Positions 5,351-11,872 of a stretch of DNA of 12,822 bases are shown in pieces (the stretch's first letter is position 1; the number at the start of each line of letters is the position of its first letter). The position numbers and the translations under genes were made by a program. The DNA comes from Pseudanabaena sp. CAN_BIN31 (lineage in GTDB: Bacteria; Cyanobacteriota; Cyanobacteriia; Pseudanabaenales; Pseudanabaenaceae), in the NCBI GenBank assembly GCA_026785865.1, contig JAJAZG010000289.1, positions 1 to 12,822 of the forward strand, written 5' to 3'. The notes beneath the pieces are model-generated. The model was not told the DNA's origin, ran no database searches, and was given only the letters and a program-made list of their open reading frames with translations.

Positions 5351-6610
5351 TTAAGAACCTTTTTTCTTTTTCTTAGAAGAGTTGGGTTCAAACGGCAATG
5401 CAGACTTCGTGGGACTGTTACCATCTTTGTCTTTGTCTTCAACTACAGTTGTCGCTTTAGTCTTAGCATCTGACTTGACGCTAGTATTAGCATCAGCAGC
5501 GCTTGCGGAAGCGGTGACAAACTTTTGGAGATTTTCAGGTAGTGGTTCTTTCGCCACGATAAAGGCTTGCAAAGTTTGGAAGATATTCGCAATCAGCATA
5601 TAAAGCATTACACCTGAAGGCAGTGGGAAAAACAAAAACATGCCAGAAAAAATAATTGGCGTGAGTTTGTTCATCGTGTCTTGCTGCGAAGCCTCAGGAG
5701 CAGGATTACTTGGCTTGGGTGTAGATCCACTAGAGATGTTTTGGTTCGCGTAAAGGCTAATCCCAAATCCCAAAACCATAGCTACAATGTCCCAATTAAC
5801 GCTGCCATCAGGATTGGTCGCCCCAGTTTTACCGAGAGCCTTGATGAATAGAAAACCCTTATTGGATGCTAGCCCTGGTACTGTGGCTTGGACTGTAATA
5901 TCACCCGCTTGTTTGGCAATGACTGTGCCATCGTCTAGAACCTCTGCAAATTCTTCCCCCTTGGTGATTTTCCATCGGGTTGTCATTTCTACATCTGGAT
6001 ATTCAGTAGATAGAGCGTTGAAATCCTTACCTTCAGAAGTTTGCAAGACAACTTTCGATTGCTCGCCGATCGCTAGATTTGTACCATTTACTGCGGTTGC
6101 CAAGACTGGGAAATGCACGCGATCGGCAAAGTAAACGTTTTGGCTAGGCGATGTAAAAGGCTGACGGGCAACTTGAGCCTGACTTTCAGGGGCCGCTGCT
6201 GCAATCTGAAAATTGAGGGAATAGTTAATGTCCGCGAAAGGCGATCCTCTTAGGGTTGCAAACAGCGCAAACAAGATTGGTAATTGAACTACGGCAGGTA
6301 GGCAACCCGACAAAGGATTCCCAAATTCTTTGAAGTTAGCTGAGTTGACCTTGCCGACTTCTTCTTGCTGCTTGGCAGGATCATTTTTGTAGCGCTCTTG
6401 CACTTCCTTGATTCTTTGTTGCATCACAGGGTTGGCGATTTTCATACGTCGCATACTGCGAAGCTGGTTAGCGCTGACAGGAAACAGCGCAAAACGGACA
6501 ACCAAAGTCAATGCGATAATTGCCAATCCATAGCTCGGCACGAGACCGTAGAAAAAATCTAGGAAAGGCAACATGATGTTGTTGGAAAGAAAACCTACGC
6601 CGAAATCCAT
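5351..6610 (-). CDS. yidC: YidC/Oxa1/Alb3 membrane protein insertase
   Basis: This 419-residue insertase places membrane proteins, with or without SecYEG, in the plasma and thylakoid membranes. The first segment (14-45) holds the conserved groove arginine in LVVRFALFP (R39). The cytosolic coiled hairpin (50-95) contains KIANPVMQQRIKEVQERY. LSGCLPAVVQLPILFALF (100-117) is the second membrane segment, and further ones lie at 274-290, 315-331 and 333-351. Between segments 2 and 3 is a lumenal/periplasmic insertion of about 150 residues (123-272). Its part at 180-246, with ending DDGTVIAKQAGDITVQATVPG (226-246), resembles a bacterial Ig-like (BIG2) domain, which I recall from other cyanobacterial YidC proteins. 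The tail is charged and ends in KKKKKGS, which fits ribosome contact. The start is the ATG giving the normal cyanobacterial MDFGVGFLSNN. Confidence 0.97.
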   Translation of the reverse strand: MDFGVGFLSNNIMLPFLDFFYGLVPSYGLAIIALTLVVRFALFPVSANQLRSMRRMKIANPVMQQRIKEVQERYKNDPAKQQEEVGKVNSANFKEFGNPLSGCLPAVVQLPILFALFATLRGSPFADINYSLNFQIAAAAPESQAQVARQPFTSPSQNVYFADRVHFPVLATAVNGTNLAIGEQSKVVLQTSEGKDFNALSTEYPDVEMTTRWKITKGEEFAEVLDDGTVIAKQAGDITVQATVPGLASNKGFLFIKALGKTGATNPDGSVNWDIVAMVLGFGISLYANQNISSGSTPKPSNPAPEASQQDTMNKLTPIIFSGMFLFFPLPSGVMLYMLIANIFQTLQAFIVAKEPLPENLQKFVTASASAADANTSVKSDAKTKATTVVEDKDKDGNSPTKSALPFEPNSSKKKKKGS

Positions 6611-6724
6611 TTTCTACTTTACTCTTGGGTTTGCATCAGATTGAGAACTAGTCACTCACGAAAAATCAGATCGCATCTGGTTTAACTCTTACAAGTTTAG
6701 CCTTAGTATGCGACCCTTAATGTT

Positions 6725-7123
6725 TTAAACTTGACCGCCAATTGCGCCGCTTCTGTCTTGCGCTTTGAGGCTTAGCTTCGATTCGATATATTCGTATGTT
6801 TCGCGAAATTTGGGCAAAGACTTTAGCTCAAGGCGAGAACCGTCTTTGAGGGTTAGTACCATATCGCCCCAACTGCCTAAGCCACGAGGAACGGTGACGA
6901 TCTTAGAGATCTCGGCATATACAATATCTGTACGAGTTTGTCCCATCCACCCACCTGTGACGGTAATGCGTCGGTTAGTGATGCGGTAGCGCAACCAGAG
7001 CGCTCTTGTGATCGCGGCAACGCCGAAAGGAATTGTGATCACAAAAATACTCATCAGCAAGCTAATAATTAGATCGCCGATGTGTGGTGCACCTTCATAG
7101 TAGACTTCCTCGTTAACTGCCAT
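6725..7123 (-). CDS. Membrane-anchored PH-domain protein (bPH2-like)
   Basis: This 132-residue protein has EEVYYEGAPHIGDLI at the N-terminus and one long or two short hydrophobic helices (about 16-43). A bacterial PH-like domain (about 46-118) follows with YRITNRRITVTGGWMGQTRTDIVYAEI and a second half, GDMVLTLKDGSRLELKSLP. The pattern RYRITNRRI...GGWxGxxxxxVxYxxI is typical of the bPH_2/DUF304 family. The biochemical role is unknown, and its position suggests membrane biogenesis. It starts inside the end of rnpA (11-bp overlap), so its translation is coupled to that of the RNase P protein, and it precedes yidC by 114 bp. No good ribosome binding site is needed or seen, since the ATG lies within the rnpA codons. 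Confidence 0.88.
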   Translation of the reverse strand: MAVNEEVYYEGAPHIGDLIISLLMSIFVITIPFGVAAITRALWLRYRITNRRITVTGGWMGQTRTDIVYAEISKIVTVPRGLGSWGDMVLTLKDGSRLELKSLPKFRETYEYIESKLSLKAQDRSGAIGGQV

Positions 7124-7466
7124 GCTGCAAAACCTCCGCCCTTGCTAATAAATTCTTCAGATCGTCACAAATTTCTTGATAACTTGGCTTGCTTTGAGCA
7201 GTAATTACTGTCACCACAATTTGCAATCCATCTTTTAATTGTGACAGAAGTTGACGAAAAATGGCGCGAAGTTGGCGCTTAAATCGGTTACGAGTTACCG
7301 CCAACTTGCTAACTTTTTTGCTAACGACTATGCCTATCCTGATTAAGGGATCATTACTGTCAGTAAGAATCCGCAAATTTAGGTAACTGCCTCTGTAGCG
7401 ATCGCCATTGGCATATACTTTTGTGAAGTCTTCACGCCGCCGTAGACGGTTTTGATTGGGAAGCAC
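7113..7466 (-). CDS. rnpA: Ribonuclease P protein component
   Basis: This is the 117-residue basic protein that assists the catalytic RNA of RNase P in removing tRNA 5' leaders. It shows NRLRRREDFTKVYANG (6-21), the central strand IRIGIVVSKKVSKLAVTRNRFKRQLRAIFR (42-71) containing the RNR signature (59-61), and the final helix. The length is normal. The start is GTG: an in-frame TAA stands eight codons upstream and no ATG lies between. It lies 60 bp after rpmH, the near-universal bacterial neighbour, and overlaps the PH-domain gene by 11 bp. The RNase P RNA gene is not in the window. Confidence 0.96.
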   Translation of the reverse strand: MLPNQNRLRRREDFTKVYANGDRYRGSYLNLRILTDSNDPLIRIGIVVSKKVSKLAVTRNRFKRQLRAIFRQLLSQLKDGLQIVVTVITAQSKPSYQEICDDLKNLLARAEVLQHGS

Positions 7467-7526
7467 TAGAAAATTAACAAGTACAAGTTAAGTACGAATA
7501 AGTTGATGAATTTAATCTAAGAAATC

Positions 7527-7667
7527 TTATACAGTCGTGATGCGAACTCGACCTTTGCTACGGCGAGCTCTGATCACTCGACGACCTGTAGGGGTTTCCA
7601 TTCTGGCACGAAATCCAGAGGTGCGCTTCTTTTTGCGGACGCTGCCGCGTAGAGTACGTTTTGTCAT
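7527..7667 (-). CDS. rpmH: 50S ribosomal protein L34
   Basis: The 46-residue, very basic protein reads MTKRTLRGSVRKKKRTSGFR at its start and continues with TPTGRRVIRARRSKGR, the standard L34 pattern that sits in the 23S rRNA core. The length matches cyanobacterial L34 (45-46). It is the first gene of the classic rpmH-rnpA pair and lies 60 bp downstream of the DUF815 ATPase gene. An upstream TAAATAGATAAG on the minus strand could be part of a promoter, but I see no convincing -35, so read-through from the ATPase gene is also possible. Confidence 0.97.
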   Translation of the reverse strand: MTKRTLRGSVRKKKRTSGFRARMETPTGRRVIRARRSKGRVRITTV

Positions 7668-7727
7668 AACCGTTACTTATCTATTTAGTTACAGAGGTTG
7701 TCATTTTTTCACAGGCTTCTAAGCATA

Positions 7728-9062
7728 TCACCTTTTCGTTTGTAGATCAGCTTGCAAATAATCAATAAATTGTTGAGCAGTTCGTCCTGATTGACCATTA
7801 TGGCGAGTTGCCCATTGCAAAGCTCGAAAATTGAGATCGTCTTCCAGTAAATCAATACCTGCGCGTTTGGCGAGATGGCGCACAATTTTAAGATAAATTT
7901 CTTGATCGGCTTGCAGAAATGTCAGAGTTAAGCCAAAGCGATCGCTTAAAGATAGTTTTTCTTGCATCGTATCCCAAGGATTGACTTCTTGGCGATCGCT
8001 AAGATCTCTGAGGCTAGGGCGATCGCTAAAATATTCGCGTAATAAATGGCGACGGTTGGAAGTTGCGTACACCAAGAGATTATTGGGCTGTGCGGAAAGA
8101 TTACCCTCCAGAACAACTTTCAGCGCCTTATAGTCTTCGCTTTCTTCTTCAAATGACAAGTCATCGACAAAAATGATGAATTTCTGTGGGACTTGGCGCA
8201 AAATATCGGCAATGATTGGCAAATCCTTAAGATCGTTTTTGGCGACTTCGACCAATCGCAAACCGCGATCGCGATAGGCATACATCAAGGATTTGACCAT
8301 CGAAGATTTGCCCGTGCCGCGACTGCCATAGAGTAGGACATGCAGCCCGTGATAGCCAGATAGGAAAGCTTCCGTATTTTTGTAAAGAGTTTGACGCTGC
8401 GACTCGTAGCCAACTAAATCAGATAGTTGCACCAGATCGGGATAGGCAATCCCTTCCAGATGTCCTTTGCGCCAACGAAATGCATCGTATTCGGTAAATA
8501 TTCCCGCACCCGAGTGTTTGTAATAATCGACTAATTCTGGTAAAAGCCGCGTCCAGTCATCAGTTTCTTGAAACTTAAGCACCAGCGATCGCTTAGCTGC
8601 CGATAGCCTTGACATATCACTTTCTAATAATTGCCAAACTACAGGGCGATCTCCAAAACCCTCGATCAAGTCTACTAATTTATTTCCACCCCACAAACTT
8701 AGCTCTTCCAAAACTTGCAGATCATGCTTGGCAGCCGAGAGCAAGGACGCAGGCAACGAATCGAGTTCTGTAGTTTGAGCTTTTTGACTAAAAGGATTGT
8801 CAGACGTAAGAATTTGGAGAATTACATAATCTCGCCAGTTATAGCCTGTTGCTGCGATCGCCCTAAACCATTTGCCATAAGCAAATAAATAGCTAAGTCG
8901 CCGTGAGCTATTTTCATCCCCATCTAGAGCGTAGTTAGCGAGGCTATGCAATAACTTCGCATAGGTTTCCCATGTTTTTTGCTTTAATACATTTTGGTAA
9001 AGCAGTAATGAGGCGATCCTCACTTGTCGCATATAAATCGATTGTCGTATCTCGTCAAGCAT
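7728..9062 (-). CDS. DUF815 family AAA-type ATPase
   Basis: The 444-residue protein has a helical N-terminal region (1-215) unique to the family and a C-terminal P-loop ATPase. Walker A is LLYGSRGTGKSS (243-254), Walker B is FIIFVDDLSFEEE (295-307), and a sensor-1-like strand is LLVYATSNRRHLL (329-341). Then come REYFSDRP, NPWDTMQEKLSLSDRFGLTLTF (361-382) and a sensor-2-like SGRTAQQF (425-432). These motifs in this order are diagnostic of DUF815. Its role is unestablished; the fold is that of AAA+ machines that remodel proteins or nucleic acids. No membrane segment or signal is present, so it is cytosolic. It follows a small conserved gene by 34 bp and precedes rpmH by 60 bp, suggesting one transcript with translation genes. 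Confidence 0.93.
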   Translation of the reverse strand: MLDEIRQSIYMRQVRIASLLLYQNVLKQKTWETYAKLLHSLANYALDGDENSSRRLSYLFAYGKWFRAIAATGYNWRDYVILQILTSDNPFSQKAQTTELDSLPASLLSAAKHDLQVLEELSLWGGNKLVDLIEGFGDRPVVWQLLESDMSRLSAAKRSLVLKFQETDDWTRLLPELVDYYKHSGAGIFTEYDAFRWRKGHLEGIAYPDLVQLSDLVGYESQRQTLYKNTEAFLSGYHGLHVLLYGSRGTGKSSMVKSLMYAYRDRGLRLVEVAKNDLKDLPIIADILRQVPQKFIIFVDDLSFEEESEDYKALKVVLEGNLSAQPNNLLVYATSNRRHLLREYFSDRPSLRDLSDRQEVNPWDTMQEKLSLSDRFGLTLTFLQADQEIYLKIVRHLAKRAGIDLLEDDLNFRALQWATRHNGQSGRTAQQFIDYLQADLQTKR

Positions 9063-9096
9063 ATCTAAACCAAGTTAATTCTGTGCGGTATATTTT

Positions 9097-9381
9097 TCAC
9101 AGATAATTTTCAAACTCTTCCCATGTTATCGCTTGTTGGAGGTAGTTAGGCTGGTTTGGTTGATAGGGAGCGGTGAGACGATCGATGGTCAAAATTTCGG
9201 CGCGATCGCTAATTACTGGCACATCGGGATCAAAAGCCGTTGATCGCATTAATGAGCTAGAAAAACCTTTAAAAATCATCACTTCATCGAGTTCATCATC
9301 GATTTTTAGCTTGACGAGCAGCACTTCTTGAGGATGCTGACTACTATATGTTTCTAGTTGTTGACCTTGATTTGTAGACAT
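9097..9381 (-). CDS. Conserved small acidic cyanobacterial protein
   Basis: This 94-residue protein has the strong pattern HPQEVLLVKLKIDDELDEVMIFKGFSSSLMRSTAFDPDVPV, then AEILTIDRLTAPY and a C-terminal TWEEFENYL. I recognise it as a protein conserved in cyanobacteria and plant plastids, I think the family listed as DUF7734, though that name is from memory. No catalytic motif is visible, and the function is unknown. The frame is open to a TTG at 9402, but ATG 9381 gives the usual start (MSTNQGQQLE) and has GAGAA about 9 bp upstream. It is the first gene of the eight-gene minus-strand block and lies 34 bp before the DUF815 ATPase gene. The two are probably cotranscribed. Confidence 0.85.
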   Translation of the reverse strand: MSTNQGQQLETYSSQHPQEVLLVKLKIDDELDEVMIFKGFSSSLMRSTAFDPDVPVISDRAEILTIDRLTAPYQPNQPNYLQQAITWEEFENYL

Positions 9382-9411
9382 AAGATGTTTCTCAGAAACC
9401 AATGATCTATC

Positions 9412-9438
9412 GTAGCGCAGGCAGGATGCCTGCGCTAC
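9412..9438. repeat. REP-like palindrome in a divergent spacer
   Basis: GTAGCGCAGGCA and its exact complement TGCCTGCGCTAC flank a GGA loop, giving a perfect 12-bp GC-rich hairpin. It sits between divergent genes, so it is not a terminator for either. Its form resembles the short palindromic elements dispersed through cyanobacterial genomes. Only one copy is in this window. Confidence 0.6.
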
Positions 9439-9460
9439 AGCATACTATTTGGAACTCAGT

Positions 9461-9490
9461 TTGCAGTAATAATGTCAACCAAAATAGAAT
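9461..9490 (+). promoter_or_regulatory. Candidate promoter of the collagen-like gene
   Basis: TTGCAG (9461-9466) and TAGAAT (9485-9490) are spaced 18 bp and point to the gene at 9510. The start of transcription would be near 9497, leaving a leader of only about 13 bases. No clear ribosome binding site is seen before the ATG. Confidence 0.4.
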
Positions 9491-9509
9491 ATTTTTATAG
9501 GCTTTATAT

Positions 9510-11045
9510 ATGTGGAAAACCCGATCGCTTATTTATGCTTTACCGATCGCCATTTTGATATTTCCTTTAGTCAATTTAGCGGCGATCGCTGAAACCACTT
9601 TTGGGAGAACGGGACGCGATGGCGATCGCGGTCGCGATGGGCGCAATGGGCGCGATGGTCAAAATCTCAAAATTGTGATCAATGGCAAACCTGCTGCCTA
9701 TGATCTGACAGGGACAATTGGTGAAGATGCTGAAGATGGAACCGCAGGGCGATCGGCTAGTAGTTGCGAACAGCCCTATCGTCCTGAATATTCGCTAATA
9801 GGCGCATCGGGTGGAGTCGGTGGCGATGGCGGTAATGGCGGACGCGGTGGCGATGGTGGTGATTTCACAATTTTTTATACTAATGCGGCGGCGCTCCAGC
9901 AATTAGAAATTCGGAATGCGGGTGGCAAAGGTGGGCGGAATGGACGAAATGCGATCGGTGGTAAGGGTTGCGGATGTCAAGAATCAGAATGGCGGATTAG
10001 ATATTGCGCTTGGGATATTGAGCGCCGACCTTTTAAAGATCCTAAAGCTGCATGGGAATTTCATTCTAAAGAAACTCGGCTTTGTAATCGATCAGGCGAT
10101 GATTATGATCGTTCATCAAGGCGAATTTCAGAATATCGTTGTGATGATTGGCTGTACCGCCGCACTTACAGAGAAGTGGCGCGATCTGATTACTACACTT
10201 GTCAGAGTGGACGCGATGGCGAGACTAGCGATAATGGGCGCAATGGCGAGACTGGTAGCTATGGACAAGTTACCCTCGTACCACGTTTAGATATTCCTGC
10301 GGAGGTGACAAGCGATCGCACACCATTGGCAGCAGCATTGGGCAAAAGAGTTGGCTTAATCAAAAATATTTGGGTTGATCGCAGTGGTTTATTGCGTTTA
10401 CTGCGTGTTAGTTCTGATGTTACTGATCGATATACCTATTTAAAAGATACGGCGCGGCTATTCTATCGATTTGATTGGGCTGCGTCAGAAACACCAACAA
10501 AATTAGGTGTCGATCGCGTAGAAATTGGCGCATCGGTAAATGTCCGCAATGAGGCGGCTGAACTCGAATATCAATTAGCAGGGACATTAGAATATCAAGT
10601 TATTCCTGAAAATAATCTTCAAGTGATCAAGATCACAGGCGGTTTTGCCCCCGATCGCGTTAGTTCATTTCAATTGCAAAAAATCTCAGGTATTGGTACT
10701 GAAAATCAGTTAGTCCTTAGCGATCGCGGTAATGTCCGCGATTTGCTCAAAGATACCCAAATCGAGGTGCAATGCTTTAGTAAACAATCAGCGACTGGTG
10801 TAGTCGCCAACGATTATGTCAAACGTCGCACTGTCACCTTTAAAGTTCCGCCCAAATTAGAGCCAAGTGATGGGGCGATCATTAGTGGCAATGTTTACAC
10901 TTTACCAGTCGGTCGTTATTGTTCGCCTTGGCTAAAAGCTGATAATAATGCTGCTTATGGAATAGCGATCAATCAAACTACTAAGAGTGGCGCAAAATAC
11001 AATCAAGGTATCGACTCAGCCTTTGTTGTTGGCAAAAACCCATAG
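9510..11045 (+). CDS. Secreted Gly-X-X repeat (collagen-like) protein
   Basis: Function unknown. The 511-residue protein begins with a signal peptide (1-27, cleavage near AAIA-E). Residues 32-52 are seven Gly-X-Y triplets of collagen type, rich in Arg/Asp/Asn. Residues 98-118 are seven more triplets, nearly all Gly-Gly-X (GGVGGDGGNGGRGGDGGD). Shorter, interrupted Gly-X-X runs occur at 138-152 and 234-252. Between the last two is a Cys- and aromatic-rich insert, and the mature protein has nine cysteines (86, 154, 156, 166, 192, 211, 231, 422, 471), so disulfides outside the cytosol are likely. The C-terminal half (about 255-511) looks like beta-sandwich domains and has no repeats. There is no LPXTG, lipobox or membrane anchor. 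An extracellular or outer-surface structural or adhesive role is inferred. It is a single-gene unit ending in a strong terminator. Confidence 0.88.
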   Translation: MWKTRSLIYALPIAILIFPLVNLAAIAETTFGRTGRDGDRGRDGRNGRDGQNLKIVINGKPAAYDLTGTIGEDAEDGTAGRSASSCEQPYRPEYSLIGASGGVGGDGGNGGRGGDGGDFTIFYTNAAALQQLEIRNAGGKGGRNGRNAIGGKGCGCQESEWRIRYCAWDIERRPFKDPKAAWEFHSKETRLCNRSGDDYDRSSRRISEYRCDDWLYRRTYREVARSDYYTCQSGRDGETSDNGRNGETGSYGQVTLVPRLDIPAEVTSDRTPLAAALGKRVGLIKNIWVDRSGLLRLLRVSSDVTDRYTYLKDTARLFYRFDWAASETPTKLGVDRVEIGASVNVRNEAAELEYQLAGTLEYQVIPENNLQVIKITGGFAPDRVSSFQLQKISGIGTENQLVLSDRGNVRDLLKDTQIEVQCFSKQSATGVVANDYVKRRTVTFKVPPKLEPSDGAIISGNVYTLPVGRYCSPWLKADNNAAYGIAINQTTKSGAKYNQGIDSAFVVGKNP

Positions 11046-11090
11046 AGAAGAAAAAATAGCGCAGCCATTTTTTCTTCTCTATGGGTTTTT
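11034..11090 (+). terminator. Strong terminator overlapping the gene end
   Basis: Arms 11034-11057 and 11067-11090 are exact 24-bp complements around a 9-base loop (AGCGCAGCC), and the plus strand ends in a run of five T. The left arm includes the last codons and the TAG stop of the collagen-like gene. It also shields the response regulator gene at 11151 from read-through. Confidence 0.9.
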
Positions 11091-11150
11091 GTACCCTTCT
11101 GTGAGATTCTGGTATCAATACAGACCCATGCATAATCTGCAAAAGTGTTT

Positions 11151-11840
11151 ATGAGTTCGATTCGTGTTGTCCTAATTGAAGACCATGACTTAACCCGCAT
11201 GGGCATGAAGATCGCTTTGCAACAGCAGGTCGATCTTGTGTTTGTTGGTGAAGCTGCCACAGGCGCAGAAGGTGTTGCCCTAGTAAACAGCCAACAACCT
11301 GATGTGGCGATCGTGGACTTGGGCTTGCCTGACATGGATGGCGTGGAAGTGACGCGCCAAATTAAAGCGGCGGCTACTGAAGCAGGTCGCGCCACTAAAG
11401 TTTTAATTCTGACCCTGACCGATAGCCAACAGACTGTACTTGCTGCTTTTGCCGCGGGTGCAGATTCCTATTGCATCAAAGATATTAGTTCCGAGAACCT
11501 CGTCCAAGCGCTGAAACTAACGGCTGAGGGCAACTCGTGGATCGATCCCGCGATCGCCAGTATTGTTTTGCAACAGGTACGCCGCCGCGAAGCTACGGTA
11601 GAAATTGATGCTGCGGAAGCTGATTATAAACAAGTGCTTGCGGCAACGCCACTAACTGAGCGCGAGTTAGAAGTATTGTCTGAGATTGTCAACGGCAACA
11701 GTAATGCAGAAATCGCTGAGCGGCTGTATATCACCGTTGGCACTGTCAAAACCCATGTGCGAAATATCTTGAATAAGCTATGCGCTGACGATCGCACTCA
11801 AGCGGCGGTACGCGCTCTTAGAGCAGGACTTGTCAAGTAA
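11151..11840 (+). CDS. NarL/FixJ-type response regulator
   Basis: This 229-residue two-component transcription factor has a receiver domain (4-125) with acidic pocket E10-D11, phospho-acceptor D56 in VAIVDLGLPDMDG, T88 and K110. After a linker (about 135-165) comes a LuxR-type helix-turn-helix (167-226): LTERELEVL, NAEIAERLYITVGTVKTHVRNILNKL. Phosphorylation by a histidine kinase, not encoded here, would switch DNA binding. The sequence, especially DHDLTRMG, GADSYCIKD and LCADDRTQAAVRALRAGLV, resembles the conserved cyanobacterial Rre1/Ycf29 group, a stress and redox regulator in Synechocystis. That assignment is tentative. The ATG at 11151 is preferred to an in-frame GTG two codons earlier because it gives the usual MSSIRVVLIEDHD. 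CATAAT at 11131-11136 may be the -10. It is not in an operon. Confidence 0.95.
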   Translation: MSSIRVVLIEDHDLTRMGMKIALQQQVDLVFVGEAATGAEGVALVNSQQPDVAIVDLGLPDMDGVEVTRQIKAAATEAGRATKVLILTLTDSQQTVLAAFAAGADSYCIKDISSENLVQALKLTAEGNSWIDPAIASIVLQQVRRREATVEIDAAEADYKQVLAATPLTERELEVLSEIVNGNSNAEIAERLYITVGTVKTHVRNILNKLCADDRTQAAVRALRAGLVK

Positions 11841-11842
11841 AT

Positions 11843-11872
11843 CACATAAGAAAAGATTACTTTTCTTATGTG
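11843..11872. terminator. Hairpin between convergent regulator and lnt genes
   Basis: CACATAAGAAAAG (11843-11855) and its exact complement (11860-11872) surround ATTA. The arm contains short T runs but no long U tract follows on the plus strand. It lies just after the regulator stop and includes the lnt stop codon, so it probably ends both transcripts. Confidence 0.65.

Noticed and set aside
7537..7722. Plus-strand reading frame opposite rpmH
   Set aside because: The minus strand encodes a canonical L34. The Arg-rich plus-strand translation is its shadow.
7468..7726. Replication origin near rpmH-rnpA
   Set aside because: There is no dnaA gene, no cluster of DnaA boxes and no AT-rich unwinding region. 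In cyanobacteria this pair is often far from dnaA.
9382..9402. TTG start for the small acidic protein
   Set aside because: ATG 9381 has a plausible ribosome binding site and gives the expected N-terminus, whereas the extra seven residues add nothing recognisable.
9916..10290. Plus-strand frame of 124 codons within the collagen-like gene
   Set aside because: It is an out-of-frame shadow created by the glycine-rich codons, with no independent start signal or family pattern.
11003..11395. Minus-strand frame opposite the response regulator
   Set aside because: It runs through the terminator 11034-11090 and the receiver domain, with a low-complexity translation and no family pattern.
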